A DNA stretch of 64,000 nucleotides, taken from Eudorina sp. 2006-703-Eu-15. Taxonomy: Eukaryota; Chlorophyta; Chlorophyceae; Chlamydomonadales; Volvocaceae. The DNA is taken from NCBI GenBank assembly GCA_003117195.1, contig BDSI01000009.1, positions 1,592,594 to 1,656,593 of the forward strand, in the 5' to 3' direction. Positions 34,001 to 47,600 of this stretch are shown in pieces (position 1 is the first letter of the stretch; the number at the start of each line of letters is the position of its first letter). The translations under genes and the position numbers were made by a program. The notes under the pieces were generated by a model. It was not told the origin of the DNA. It searched no databases and saw only the letters and a list, made by a program, of their open reading frames with translations.

Positions 34001-37000
34001 AGCGGGCTGTGGTGCTGGAAGTTGCACAAAGGCTGGATCGCTATTCTCTCTTTGGCAATGGCTGCTCTGGGTCGAGCGATCTAGGAGGCGGTTGTTTGTT
34101 GATGTGGGGAGGTCCCTCGACCTCCGGACACTGCCCGTTGGATCCACGTTCCGCTGCGGGATCCACGATTTGCTGGATTCATACTCACATGATTGATCCA
34201 ACGCTGGCTGCTCCGTTGTTGCGTCGTGGCGGCGGTCACGGCCACGGCCACGGCGACGGCGACGGCGACGGCGGTCCAACCCCCGGTGGTGGTGCTGCTC
34301 ACCCGCCAATGCTACCCCCACCCCGGTGGTGACACGCCGCACCGCCGCACCCGCTGCCCGGCTTCTCCGCGCCACACAGCTTTTCTTCCGGATGAATGAG
34401 ATGGTGGGCTGCCATGCTGCTGTGCAGCTGTGCGGTGGTTGGGTGGTTGGATAGTTGGGTGGTTGGGCTGTTGATTAGTTAGGTGGCTGGGGTCAGGGAA
34501 TGCCGGGTGGGGAGGCTGCGGGTGGGGTCTGTCCCTCAGCCTTATATCAGGGGGTTAAGAAGTCTACGCCCTGCCTGCCTCTGCCTCGCTGTGTGGTCAA
34601 TGGACTCGTTGGTGTTTGTAAAGGCAGAGCATACGCGTTTAGTACCCCCCGGCATTGTTGGACACCGCCCCCTCCTCCTCCCCTCCTCCTCCCCTCTTCC
34701 TCCCCTCCTCCCCGCCGGCCAGGATGACATGCTGGGCCTGGTGCAGCAGTCCGCAACCGCCCAGGCCGAGGTGCACAGTGCGGTGTGGCGGGCCGCCCAG
34801 GCCGACCGGGACTACCTGCGGGCCAAGGCGGCGGCACTGCGGCGGCACGCGGTGGCGGTGAGGGACGCGCTGAGCGCCAAGATCGCGGAGAGGAAGGTGG
34901 GTCGGTGGGTCGGTGGGTCGGTGGGTCGGTGGGTCGGTGGGTCGGTGGGTCGGTGGGTCGGTGGGTCGGTGGGTCGGTGGGTCGGTGGGTCGGTGGGTCG
35001 GTGGGTCGGTGGGTCGCACTACCGGACGTGGCCCCCCCCCGCGGATGGGTGATGTGGGCCACCTCGAAGGAAAGCCCCGATAGCTTCCTGATTGCCTGGA
35101 AAACAGGCAGGGTGAGCAGTCAGATACCGCAGGGGCCCCGGAAACGGAAGTTCAGCCGTCGAGCGGGTTGGTAGCTTGGTACTTGGTACTTGGTACTTGG
35201 CAGCGCGGGTTGTGTGGGTCCTCGGACGCGTGCGTGCGTTCCCTTTTGAGGCTCGAGGCATCGAGCAGCTGCCAGTGCTGAGCGGCAGCGGCGGCGGCGG
35301 CGCTGCGCTCTTCTGAAGCACGCAACACGGCACGCGAGGGCGAGGGGATGAACGTACGGCACTGCGGGCGGTACGGCACCACGGGGACATTCCCCATCCC
35401 TCAGCATGGTGGTCCTGTCCCCTCTTCGAACCACGGCGGCACAAACACACACACTTACCTCGTGTCTCTCGGTTTATTTTAACACACACTTACCGGCCGC
35501 AGGCGAATGCCTCAGCATCCGGCGATGGCGGGGACGGCGGCGGCGTCGACCTGAGCCAGTCGCTGTGGGGGGTGGAGCGGCGCGTGGAGGCGGTGGATTC
35601 CGTGATTCGGTATATTGACCAGAAGGATGCCACCAACGAGCTGACGTACGAGGAGTACGAGGTGCGGAACTTGTACGGCGCAGTACGAATTCTGCCCTCC
35701 GTCACATCTTGTGCTGCAAGAGGGGAATTCTCTTGGGTGGCGTGGTCAAGGGTCACGTCCAGCGAAAATGTACGTCGAATCCAAAACAGTTTGTTATATT
35801 TTCGTCACGCCGTGGTACAAGTTTTAGGTAACAGGTAAAGGAGCGTACGTACGGCCACGTTGCCCTTAGTAGGGTAGTTCCCGGGTGCCGGCTGTCCCTT
35901 CCTCAGCACCGGCAGAGCCGTTGTCCAGGGGCAGTCACTACCGCACTACCAACAACCAACTACCAACCGCCCCGCAGATCATTCTGGAGGCGCTGCTGGA
36001 GGGTTCCAGCGGCCACGTGTCCGAGTCAACCACCGCCGTACTACGGCAAGAGAAGGGCGGCCTGGACGCCGTCAAGGCGGCCTTCGAGCGCCACGCGACG
36101 CAGTCGTACGACCACGTGCTGGCGGCGGGCGGCGGCGGCTCGTCGGCCGGCATCGGCGCCGTCACTCGCGCGGAGGCGCGGAAGGAGAGCTCTCGGCGGC
36201 ACTTCGAGGTGCGGTGGGCTCCAGGGGCGGGGCGGGGCGGGCGGAGTGCCGGTCCGGTCGCGGGTGGGAGTGTGCCGACGGTGTGCGGCGGTGGTGCTGG
36301 TGGTGCTGGCGGTGGCGGGTCGAGGTACAAGAGGGCCGCATACCGTATATGTCTGGTGGGTGCGCTTTGAGGCGCCTCCATCCTCCGCCCCACTCATCCT
36401 GCACCCACGCACCCACCCACCCACCCACCCTCGCTCACTCCATTCCTCGGCTTCCCTCCCTGCATCGCCATGGCCCTGGACATCGCTCGCGGCGCGGCTA
36501 CTCCGTCTACCACCACAGGTCGGTAACGTATCTGTCCTTTCCGGGTTGGGTTGGGTTCGCAGTTTGCTTGTTGTGGCACTGCGGCCGCGCGGCCGCGCCG
36601 CCACGCGCCCGCGCGCGGTCTCTATCTTTTCGTTTGCTCTGCAGGTACCGCACCCCGTAAGTATACTGCGTTATGCTGGGTGTGCCCGGGTTCGTTCTAC
36701 GGGTTTATTTATTTTTTTCAATTTAACCACCCACCCACCCACCCGCCCGCCCGCCCGCCCGCGCGTGTGCCCCCCCCCCAGAACCGCTTCATGGACTTGT
36801 TCCACAAGCACGGCGCCCACCATGCCGCCGCCTTCAGCGCCTCTCTCAGTGAGGCGCTGCAGTCGCTGCCCGAGCGCTGCGTGCGCGACGTGGAGGCGTA
36901 CTCCTGGCTGCGGCTGCTGGGCTGGCTGCTGCTGGCGGCGCAGTTCGCGGGCGGCTACGCGGCGCTCACATCGTTCGTGCTGGTGGCCAAGAAGGACGAC

Positions 37001-37003
37001 TGA
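31080..37003 (+). CDS. Membrane/coiled-coil protein ending in a KKXX ER-retrieval motif
   Basis: Ten proposed exons: 31080-31114, 31227-31336, 31825-31907, 32424-32479, 32805-33075, 33484-33591, 34723-34896, 35503-35661, 35978-36208 and 36782-37003; 482 aa. Phases agree at all nine junctions. The first four exons and the middle of exon 5 are less certain. TM segments: residues ~70-91 (AILIALGLWLAGSSLLTM, after a basic KLRRRWEVAHR), then ~140-156 and ~165-182 (LLGAGVTVLGGLGLVAAG, LMLVGLGFAALSTL). Residues 186-420 are mostly helical, coiled-coil-like (ATTRIRHLEDRISQM, YLRAKAAALRRHAVAVRDAL). A last TM (LRLLGWLLLAAQFAGGYAAL) is followed by the terminal sequence VAKKDD. Lysines at -3 and -4 form a classical dilysine (KKXX) COPI retrieval signal, so I infer an ER/cis-Golgi membrane protein. 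I recognise no family. Confidence 0.75.
31337..31530. repeat. (GGGTGC)32 hexanucleotide array at a 5' splice site
   Basis: 32 near-perfect GGGTGC units beginning at the donor of intron 2 of the KKXX-protein gene (exon end 31336, then GTGGGTGC). The plus strand is G-rich and could form quadruplexes. Confidence 0.97.
32565..32746. repeat. (GTGCC)36 pentanucleotide array
   Basis: About 36 perfect GTGCC units in the intron between exons 4 and 5 of the KKXX-protein gene. Confidence 0.97.
34897..35016. repeat. (GTGGGTCG)15 array starting at intron base +1
   Basis: Fifteen perfect 8-bp units. The first unit is itself the 5' splice site after exon 7 (exon end 34896). Each unit therefore repeats a GTGGGT donor-like sequence. 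Confidence 0.98.
36539..36728 (+). repeat. Dispersed SINE-like or retro-tail repeat, copy 2
   Basis: Plus-strand relative of the 25.3-kb repeat: GCGCGCGGTCTCTATC, then CTGCAGGTACCGCACCCCGT, AAGTATACTG and a tail of TTTATTTATTTTTTTCAATT. It lies in the last intron of the KKXX-protein gene. Confidence 0.7.
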
Positions 37004-40103
<3,100 letters not shown>

Positions 40104-40921
40104 AATCCACTGAGCGACCCACATCCCACGTGTACCCACAACGTCACAACCTCCACGCGTTCCTCGGGGTATCACATGATGCCGGGCAGTCAACTCGGCC
40201 ATTTCCCACGGCCATATCTACATTCGCCCACCCACCGGCTGAACCCCGCAACGCACTCCATCGCCTCCCCCACCTCTCCCACTCTGCCGGCCTTTCCAAC
40301 CCCACCCACAACGCTTGGACCGGTGCCCCGCATCCATTCGGGCATCCCGTCCGTGACCGGGATCGGTGGGGAGCCAACCTTTCCTCTGGCCCGCTACCCG
40401 GATCACACCCGCATTGTCCGCACATATGTCATTACCCCACCGGCCGCTGGTACACTGGCGTCCCTTCCGTACACTACCGTACGGCATCCATGCCGCGTTC
40501 GTACGCGTCCCTGCCTACAAATCCCTCCTTCCCCGCTTCTCATCCGTAGCCGCGCCACCACCATAGTAACCTGTTTGCTTTCATCCTGTTTGCTTTCACC
40601 TTGTTTAGTTACTGTATTCTTTCTTGCTCCCTTCCACTTTGCCTCACAACTTGCTTCCTTCCGCGTTCCCGCATGATGGACGACCGACGCTGCTTCCGTG
40701 GGGGCCGTCACCATACATTCGTCATACATTTCACAGGTCGGTAAATAATCCGTTTGCGTGCGTCGTGCGTCTCCGTATTTAGTGTTTGCGGTATGATTTG
40801 CCTTGCGGTAGTGGCGCGGCTGCCTTGTCCGCGCGCCTGCATATGGTAAGTTTTTTCCTCGCAGGTTTTATGGTAAGTATATTGATACCTGGGATCGGGC
40901 GGGCGGGCGGGTTGCACTTCT

Positions 40922-40923
<2 letters not shown>
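40104..40923 (+). mobile_element. 3' UTR of the Penelope-like element
   Basis: Continues from the RT stop to the next CA tract. Its last ~305 bp are nearly identical to the inverted copy at 19.46-19.77 kb. It ends GGGCGGGTTGCACTTCTAAA just before (AC)n. Confidence 0.75.

Positions 40924-40964
<41 letters not shown>
40924..40964. repeat. (CA)n microsatellite
   Basis: About 20 AC units flanking the right end of the Penelope-like element. Two more short copies of its terminal motif follow at 40966-40993 and 41241-41265. Confidence 0.97.
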
Positions 40965-40967
<3 letters not shown>

Positions 40968-43173
40968 CGGGCGGGTTCCTTTTCTAAACACACAGGTGGG
41001 TAGGTCCCTATTCCCTACACGCGGGTATCTGGGTGCTTCGGGCTGGGTTCTTACTGAAAGCACAACACAGAGAGGCCTACGGTACCGGTACTCCCAGAGC
41101 CGTCGCACAAAGGTCCTCCTCCACCCCCGCAGCGCCCACACAAGCTCCTGCACCGGCCTCCTGTCTTGCAGATTCCGTTTCTTTCATACAACCCAGGGTA
41201 ACAATAATGATCTTTGATGCAACACACACACACACACACATGCGGGCGGGTTGCAATTCTAAACATCACATGCTCTTGCCTCCATGCTCATCACCGCCAG
41301 CCATAATGCTTGAAACTCTTGACATACGGCACTCCTTTTTACCAGGACATGCATCACTACTACTTCTCCAGGGCGTGTAGCATCAGCAGCAGAGCGGTTC
41401 GATGGGAGCAGCGATGGGGCGTCTCTGTCTCAGTCCCCCTCGCGGTGGTGGTGGTGGTGGTGGTGGTGATGGTGACGGCGGAAGGATTGGCGGCACAGCA
41501 GCCGCAATGCTCTCAAGCCGTTCGCCGCCGCAACCCCCTCCCACCACACCACACCCCCCTCCCCGCCCGTCGTCCCCCTCCCCCCTCACGCGATACAGAG
41601 CGCCAACGCGGCGCGGTTCCGTTTTCGCAGTGTGTGGTGAGGGAGGAAGCTGTGTAGGGCTGTCACCGATGACCCTAGCGGGGACAACAGACGACACGCC
41701 TTGCGGCAAGAATAATACCGCCGCCAGCAGCCCACGGACCCGGGGCCGGGGCCCTCCCGGGGCCGCGCCATACATCCCAGCAGCCTGGCGGACAGACAGC
41801 ATAGGGGGACATGGCGACAGGAAATCTCTCCACCGCCAACCCACCTGAGCACTGCTCTTTCCTGTGCTCTCCCGACTACCTCATACTACACCACACCACA
41901 CCGCATCACACCACACCGCATCGCAGTTCAACCAAACATTTGGACGGACCTTCAGTTATCATCATCATTATCACCACCACCACCACCACCATCATAACAT
42001 AATCAAGGTCATCGCGAGGATTGTAGAACACTACAAACGTGCGGAGTGCGGGCACGTACGAAGTACCATCAAGCCATGCGTTAAAGGCGGCTTGCTGCTC
42101 ATCCCTCCGTCCGTCTATCCGTCATCCGTCCACTCCTTCGTCCACCTATCCGTCCGTCCGTACCGACATACGCGTCCCATTAAGGGGAGCCACAGCAGCG
42201 GCCGCACAACCGCACCGCACCGGACTTCCCTATCTGCCTGCCTGCGTGCCTGCCTGCCCGCCTACCGACCTACCGACCGATCTATCGAACGATCGGGCCC
42301 ATGAAGGTGAGATCTGATATGAAGGGGAGCCACAGCTGCGGCCGCACATTTCCCTATCTGCCTGCCCGCCTACCTACCTACCGACCGACCTACCAAAGAC
42401 CGTATCACCCTTACCGGCCCACCGACCAGCCAACGACAGCGGCAACGGCGCCAACGGCTTGCGTCGACGGGCCACCTGAGCGGCTCTCACACACTACTCT
42501 GGAACACTGCCCCCAGCAGCCGCCTCTAGCAACCACCTCCTCCACGGGCGGGGCCGAGGGGAGGTGCAACCGGGGGAGGTTGGGGGATCCCACGACGTGC
42601 TGTGCTGTGCTGCGCAGTGCTATGCTGCGTGTGCTGTGGATAATGATGTGCTGTGGATCATGATGTGCTGTGGGAGATGCAGCACTCCCCCGGTGTTGTG
42701 ACCCAACTGCCCGACACGAACAGAACAGCGCCCACCCGCAAGCTGATGTCTACCCACCTCCAGGACCCTCCAGGACCCTCCATCACATCCCCGCGGTGCC
42801 CGGTGCCTCCATCCGGCGGCCCCCTCCTGACCGTCACGTAGGTCGCGCCCCGCATCACATGTCTCCCCGTAATCCCTTACTAGGGCCCCTAAACCAGGAA
42901 GACCTTCACGGTTCGGCGGCTTCAGGCGGACGAACCGAAGCCACAGAGGGGACGAACCGAAGCCAGAGGGGACGTACCGACACCGCCAAGGCCGCACTCG
43001 CGGCCGCGTGCTCCAAACACCGGGTCGGGTAAGGGTATGGGTATCGTCATGGGTATGGGTTTGAGCGGGGAGGGAGTGTATCGCGTGGGGGATGATGGAC
43101 GGATGAGGTCGGTGCGGGCGGGTTGTGGTGGCGGCGGTGGCGGCGGTGGTGGTGGCGGCTGCGCGGGGGATGG
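40965..43173. other. Intergenic / 3' flank, repeats only
   Basis: Contains two further retro-tail motifs, poly-GGT, CCACAC/CCGCAT and CCACCATCAT repeats (about 41440, 41885-41935 and 41975-41999), and CCGTCCGT / CCTGCCTG / CCGACCTA runs at 42100-42420. It also has an inverted copy of the palindromic repeat near 41661-41687. No exon structure is visible. The 3' UTR of the channel gene (minus strand) should occupy the right end. Confidence 0.5.
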
Positions 43174-44668
43174 CTAGTACGGCACCATGGACGGAGCGCT
43201 CAGGTCGTACACCATCGACACGCGCCGTCGCCGCCAGGTCTCCGGGCCCCTGCCGCCGCCGCCAACACCGCCGCCGCCGCCGCCTGCCCTTGCCAGCGGC
43301 CACGGCGCGCCCGCCGCCGCCGCCGCTGCCGGGCCCCCGCCGAACACTGCGCCCGGCCCCGTTGCGGCCGTCGCACGCGGATCAACCTGGGAACGCTGCG
43401 CAGCGCCGCCGCCGTAGCCTGCCGTAGCTGGGGCCGCGACGGCGGCGGCGGCGGCGGCGGGACCCCACGCCACCGCCGGCCGCAAGGCCGCCAGCGGTGC
43501 TGGCGGCGGCGACGGAACCCGCGGCGCCACCGTCGCGGTTCCTTGCTCCACAGCGAGTGCCGCCGCCCGCGTCCGGGCGATGCAGTCGTGGCACATGCAC
43601 TTGCTGCACACGGGGCACAGCGTCTGCCAGGGGCAGACCCCGGCGGCGGCGGCGGCGGCGGCGCCGTCCAGGCTCCCGAATGACGGGGACCGGACCGCCG
43701 TCCAGGACAACGACGGCAACCGGTGGGTTCGCAGCGGCCTCAGCTTGGAGACGCGGTCGGGCAGCAGCGGGGGCAGCTGCATGAGGCGCTCCGAGACCCT
43801 TTGCCCTTCGGTTTCGGGGCCGGCTGGCAATGCAGCACCGGCCGCACCCCCGGGCGCAGAGCCCTGCTGGGATAAGGAGCTCCGAGGCGGTACCGCCGGA
43901 CTGACGGCGCTGATGTGCGGATGCAGGCCACCGCCGCCACCGCCGCCGCCACCGCCGCCGCCGCTGCCACCGCCGCCGCCGCCGCCGACAGAGGATCTGG
44001 AGCTCACCCCCGCCGCCAGCGGCGCCGCCGGCCGCCGGCCAGTGGCAGCTGCGCCGGATGTTGAAGGACGGCCGCCTTCCCTACACACGGCTGTGGCGTC
44101 CGATACAGCGGGTTGTAGCTGTGGTTGTCTCAGCGGGTTATTATGGGTTCCGGCGCTGGCGGCGGCGGCGGACGCGGTCGTGCAACCCCCCTGGGGCCCA
44201 CCCGTGGGGGCGGTGACCTCGGACTCGTGTGCCGCCGGCTGACCAGCCCCGCGGCGGCGCTCCGCCGCCGCCGCCGCGGCGGCGGCGGTGACGGCTGCTG
44301 GGGTGGACCCGTCGCTGCTGGCAGTGCCCTCCTCCGCGACATCAAAGAGCGGCGGCCACAGCGGCAGCAGCGGCGGCGCGAAGGCAGGGGTGGATGTCCG
44401 CCCACCGTTCATCGCCCAGGGGCCTTGCTCCGCGTCCATGCCCAAGGCGAGCGCGCTCTGAGACCGCGCCACGATGCGATGCCGCCGCGGGACCCTGTCG
44501 CCGTCGCCGCCGTCGCCGCCGCGGCCTGCGCCCCCGGCGGCGGCGGCCGACGGTCCAGGCCCTCCGACGGCGCCCCCGACGACGCCGGAGCCCCGGCGGC
44601 GTAACAACGCGAGCGCGGCGGCGGCGGACGCGGACAGGCGCCCATCCGCCGCCGCCGCCGCCATCGCT

Positions 44669-44699
<31 letters not shown>

Positions 44700-47600
44700 C
44701 AGCAGGAGCAGCAGCAGCAAGGGCAGCTGCATCTTGCGTACCTGATGTATGTTGCCTTGCCGAGCTTCTGGCGTCCGCGTGGCCAACTTCTGAGCTACTG
44801 CGGTGACCCCCGGGTCTGTCTTCCTCAGGGACCTGCGGCAGCAGCACTTGCGCCGACCGCGCCCGTGTCAGCGTGTTGGTCCTGGGTGGACGGGAGGTAA
44901 AGGTGGAGGAGTCGGAGCCGCGGGGGCAGCCTCCGGCGCCCCATGAGCCAGCGCGGGGGCTGCTGCGGAACGGGCTGCCTGCGTCGGGGCTTCCACCGCC
45001 GCCGCCGCCGCCACTGACGCCGCCGTCGCGACCGCAGGTGACGGCGCCCGCGCTGCCCCGCGCGCCCGCGCTGCGGCTGGCGTCGCTGGCGCTGGCGCCG
45101 CCGTCAGGCCCCGCCGCCGCCGCCGCCGCCGCCGCTGCCGCCGCCGCTGCCGCCGCTGACGCCGCCGGCGCTGCAACCGCCGCTGACGCCGCCGGCGCTG
45201 CTGCCGCCGGCGCTGCTGCCGCCGCTGCCGCCGCCGGCGCTGCTGCCGCCGCTGACGCCGCCGGCGCTGCTGCCGCCGCCGCTGCCGCCGCCGGCGCTGA
45301 CGCCGCCGTCACCAGCATAGTCGCCGGGTGCGCCGTTTGCTGCGGCGGCGCCGCCGCCGCTGCACTCGGCCCGGCGGCCCGCCTGCGCTGCGACTGCGGG
45401 ACGGGCGACTGCGGTTGCTGCGATGGCAGGGCCGTCGGCTCCGACGCCGTCGCCCCTAGTGGTTGCTCCACCGGGGCCCCGCCCGCGTCCACCATCTGAT
45501 ACGCCATCGCCGTGAAGGCGATGCCGGACAAGCTGCGGGGCCCCGCCTCCGTGTCGGCGCCGCCGCCGCCGCCGTCACCACCACCGGTGTTGGTCGCCGG
45601 CGCGGCCCCGCCGCTCGCAGCGGCGGCCGCGGCGACAGGTCCCCACAGGCGCTTCGCACGCGCCAACATGTCCCACCGGCTGCCGCCGCCGCCGCCGCCG
45701 CTAGGGCGGCCATCGGCGCCCCCGCCGCCGCCGCCGTCGTCACCGCGGGCGGCGGCCATAATTCCGTCGTCCGACATGGACACACGGCCGCTCCGATGCC
45801 CTGACGCCGGCGCCGCCGCCATGGGGCCCTCCTCCGTCGACAACGTGGGCTGCCGGACCGGCCCCAGCGCCATCCCCAGCGCGAAGCGCGACAGCGACGG
45901 CGCCCCGCGGCCGAGGCCGCCGCCAGCGGCTGCTGCAGCCCCCGCCGCGGCCGCGGCGGCACCGCCGCCACCGCCGCCGCCGCTGCCCTCGAGCCTCGCC
46001 AACCCGGGGGCGGTGAGGCGCATCTGTTCCGCTGAGGGCCAGCCCCTAGGCTCACCGCCGCCCGCGGCGGTCCCGTCGGCGCCGCCGCCAGGGTACCGGT
46101 CACTGAAGGAACGGGAGCGTTTCGAGAACCGCGGGGCGCCGCCGCCGCCGCCGCCATGTGCTGCTGCGGCGGCGGCGTCCGCGCCGCCGCCCGCGCTGCC
46201 GCCCTCCGAGGCGACGTACCAGCTGGGCGGCAGCTCGCCGCTGGCCGCCGGAGATCTGTTGGCCGGGTACACCGCCGCCTCCTCGACGACGCCCTGGCCG
46301 GCCCGGCCACCGCTGTTCTCCCGCATCAGGAGTGCCGGCGACGCCGCGGGCACGATCGCCTGCGGCGACCCAGGAGCACGGCCGCCGCCGCCGCCGCCGC
46401 CGAAGCCAACGGCTCCGGGGCTGGGTCCCCCATTCAGGATGACGCCGGAGCCAAGGCGCCCGGAGCCGTACCACGAGGTGATGGCGGGCGACGGCGCCGC
46501 CAGTGTGCAGTGTAACCCGGAGCCGTACGGGTTGACGCCGGCGTCGTTGGACTGCCTGGCCAACATCACAGACTGCGACGCGGGGGGTGGGGGGTGGGGG
46601 TAAAGGGAAAGAAGAAAGGGAGGCCGGGGGTGGAGGTGGGGTAAGCGAGGGGGGATGAAGAGAAAACCCAAACCCAAACCCAAACCCAGAAACGAATGGG
46701 GCCGGGGGTTGATGGGTGGGTTGGATTGACAAGTGCCCAGGGGTGGGGATCGGTCGGCCGCCGGTCGCCCAACGGGGTGGGCATGTACCGAGGCTTGGAA
46801 GGCGCACATCGCAACAACCGACAACAACAACCGACAACGACAATCGACAACAACAACCGACAACGACAACGACAGGGCTACGGGCCACTGCCGGAGACGG
46901 GAGCCGGTCTTGGCCTTGGTGGTGTGTGGTTCGCTGATAGGGGCGCCCCGGTGGTGGCCGCACAACCCACCACTCGAACCAACCGACCAACCAACCAAGA
47001 ACCAACTGCAACGGCCCAAGCTACTTACTTTGTCGAAGGTCAACTCTTTTAATTTGGAATCTGAGTTCAGTTTGAATGAAAAATTAAAAGCTCCTTCCTC
47101 AATTAAACCAGCAAGGCAATATTTTAACCAAACTCGCCAGTCCCCCTTTGTCCCCCCAGCCCCACCCCCCCCGCTCACCAGGGTGGTCAGCCCCCTCCGG
47201 CGGTCCAGGTTGCCCAGCAGGTCCTGCGGCATGGAGATGGCGAGAGCCGCCTCCAGCCAGGCGTTGAGGAGCGCCGCCAGCGACCCGTCGTCCACTCGGG
47301 CCTGAGCGGGGGGTGGGCGGGAGGGGGCGGGGGGGAGGGAGCGGGAGGGGTGGGAGGGGCGGCCGCGGAGGAGAGGGTACAGGAAAGGGGCAGACATTCT
47401 CCAAACTGCGCTGCTGCCAGAGCAGAGATCCGGTGAAGAGTCAACTGCACCCGGGGCCTATTCATGCTGTGGTGGGGGAGGGGGTGCGGAGCCCCGGCAG
47501 TGTCGACGTCAACGGCGAGCGGCAGTCGCCCCCAGAGGGAGGGGCTCACCGTCGCCCCCAGGTGTCCACGTCATGACGGTCGTACTGCCCCATCACCCCC

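Noticed and set aside
46661..46690. CCCAAA repeats resembling telomeric DNA
   Set aside because: Only four units of the wrong motif (algal telomeres are TTTTAGGG), lying in a channel intron.
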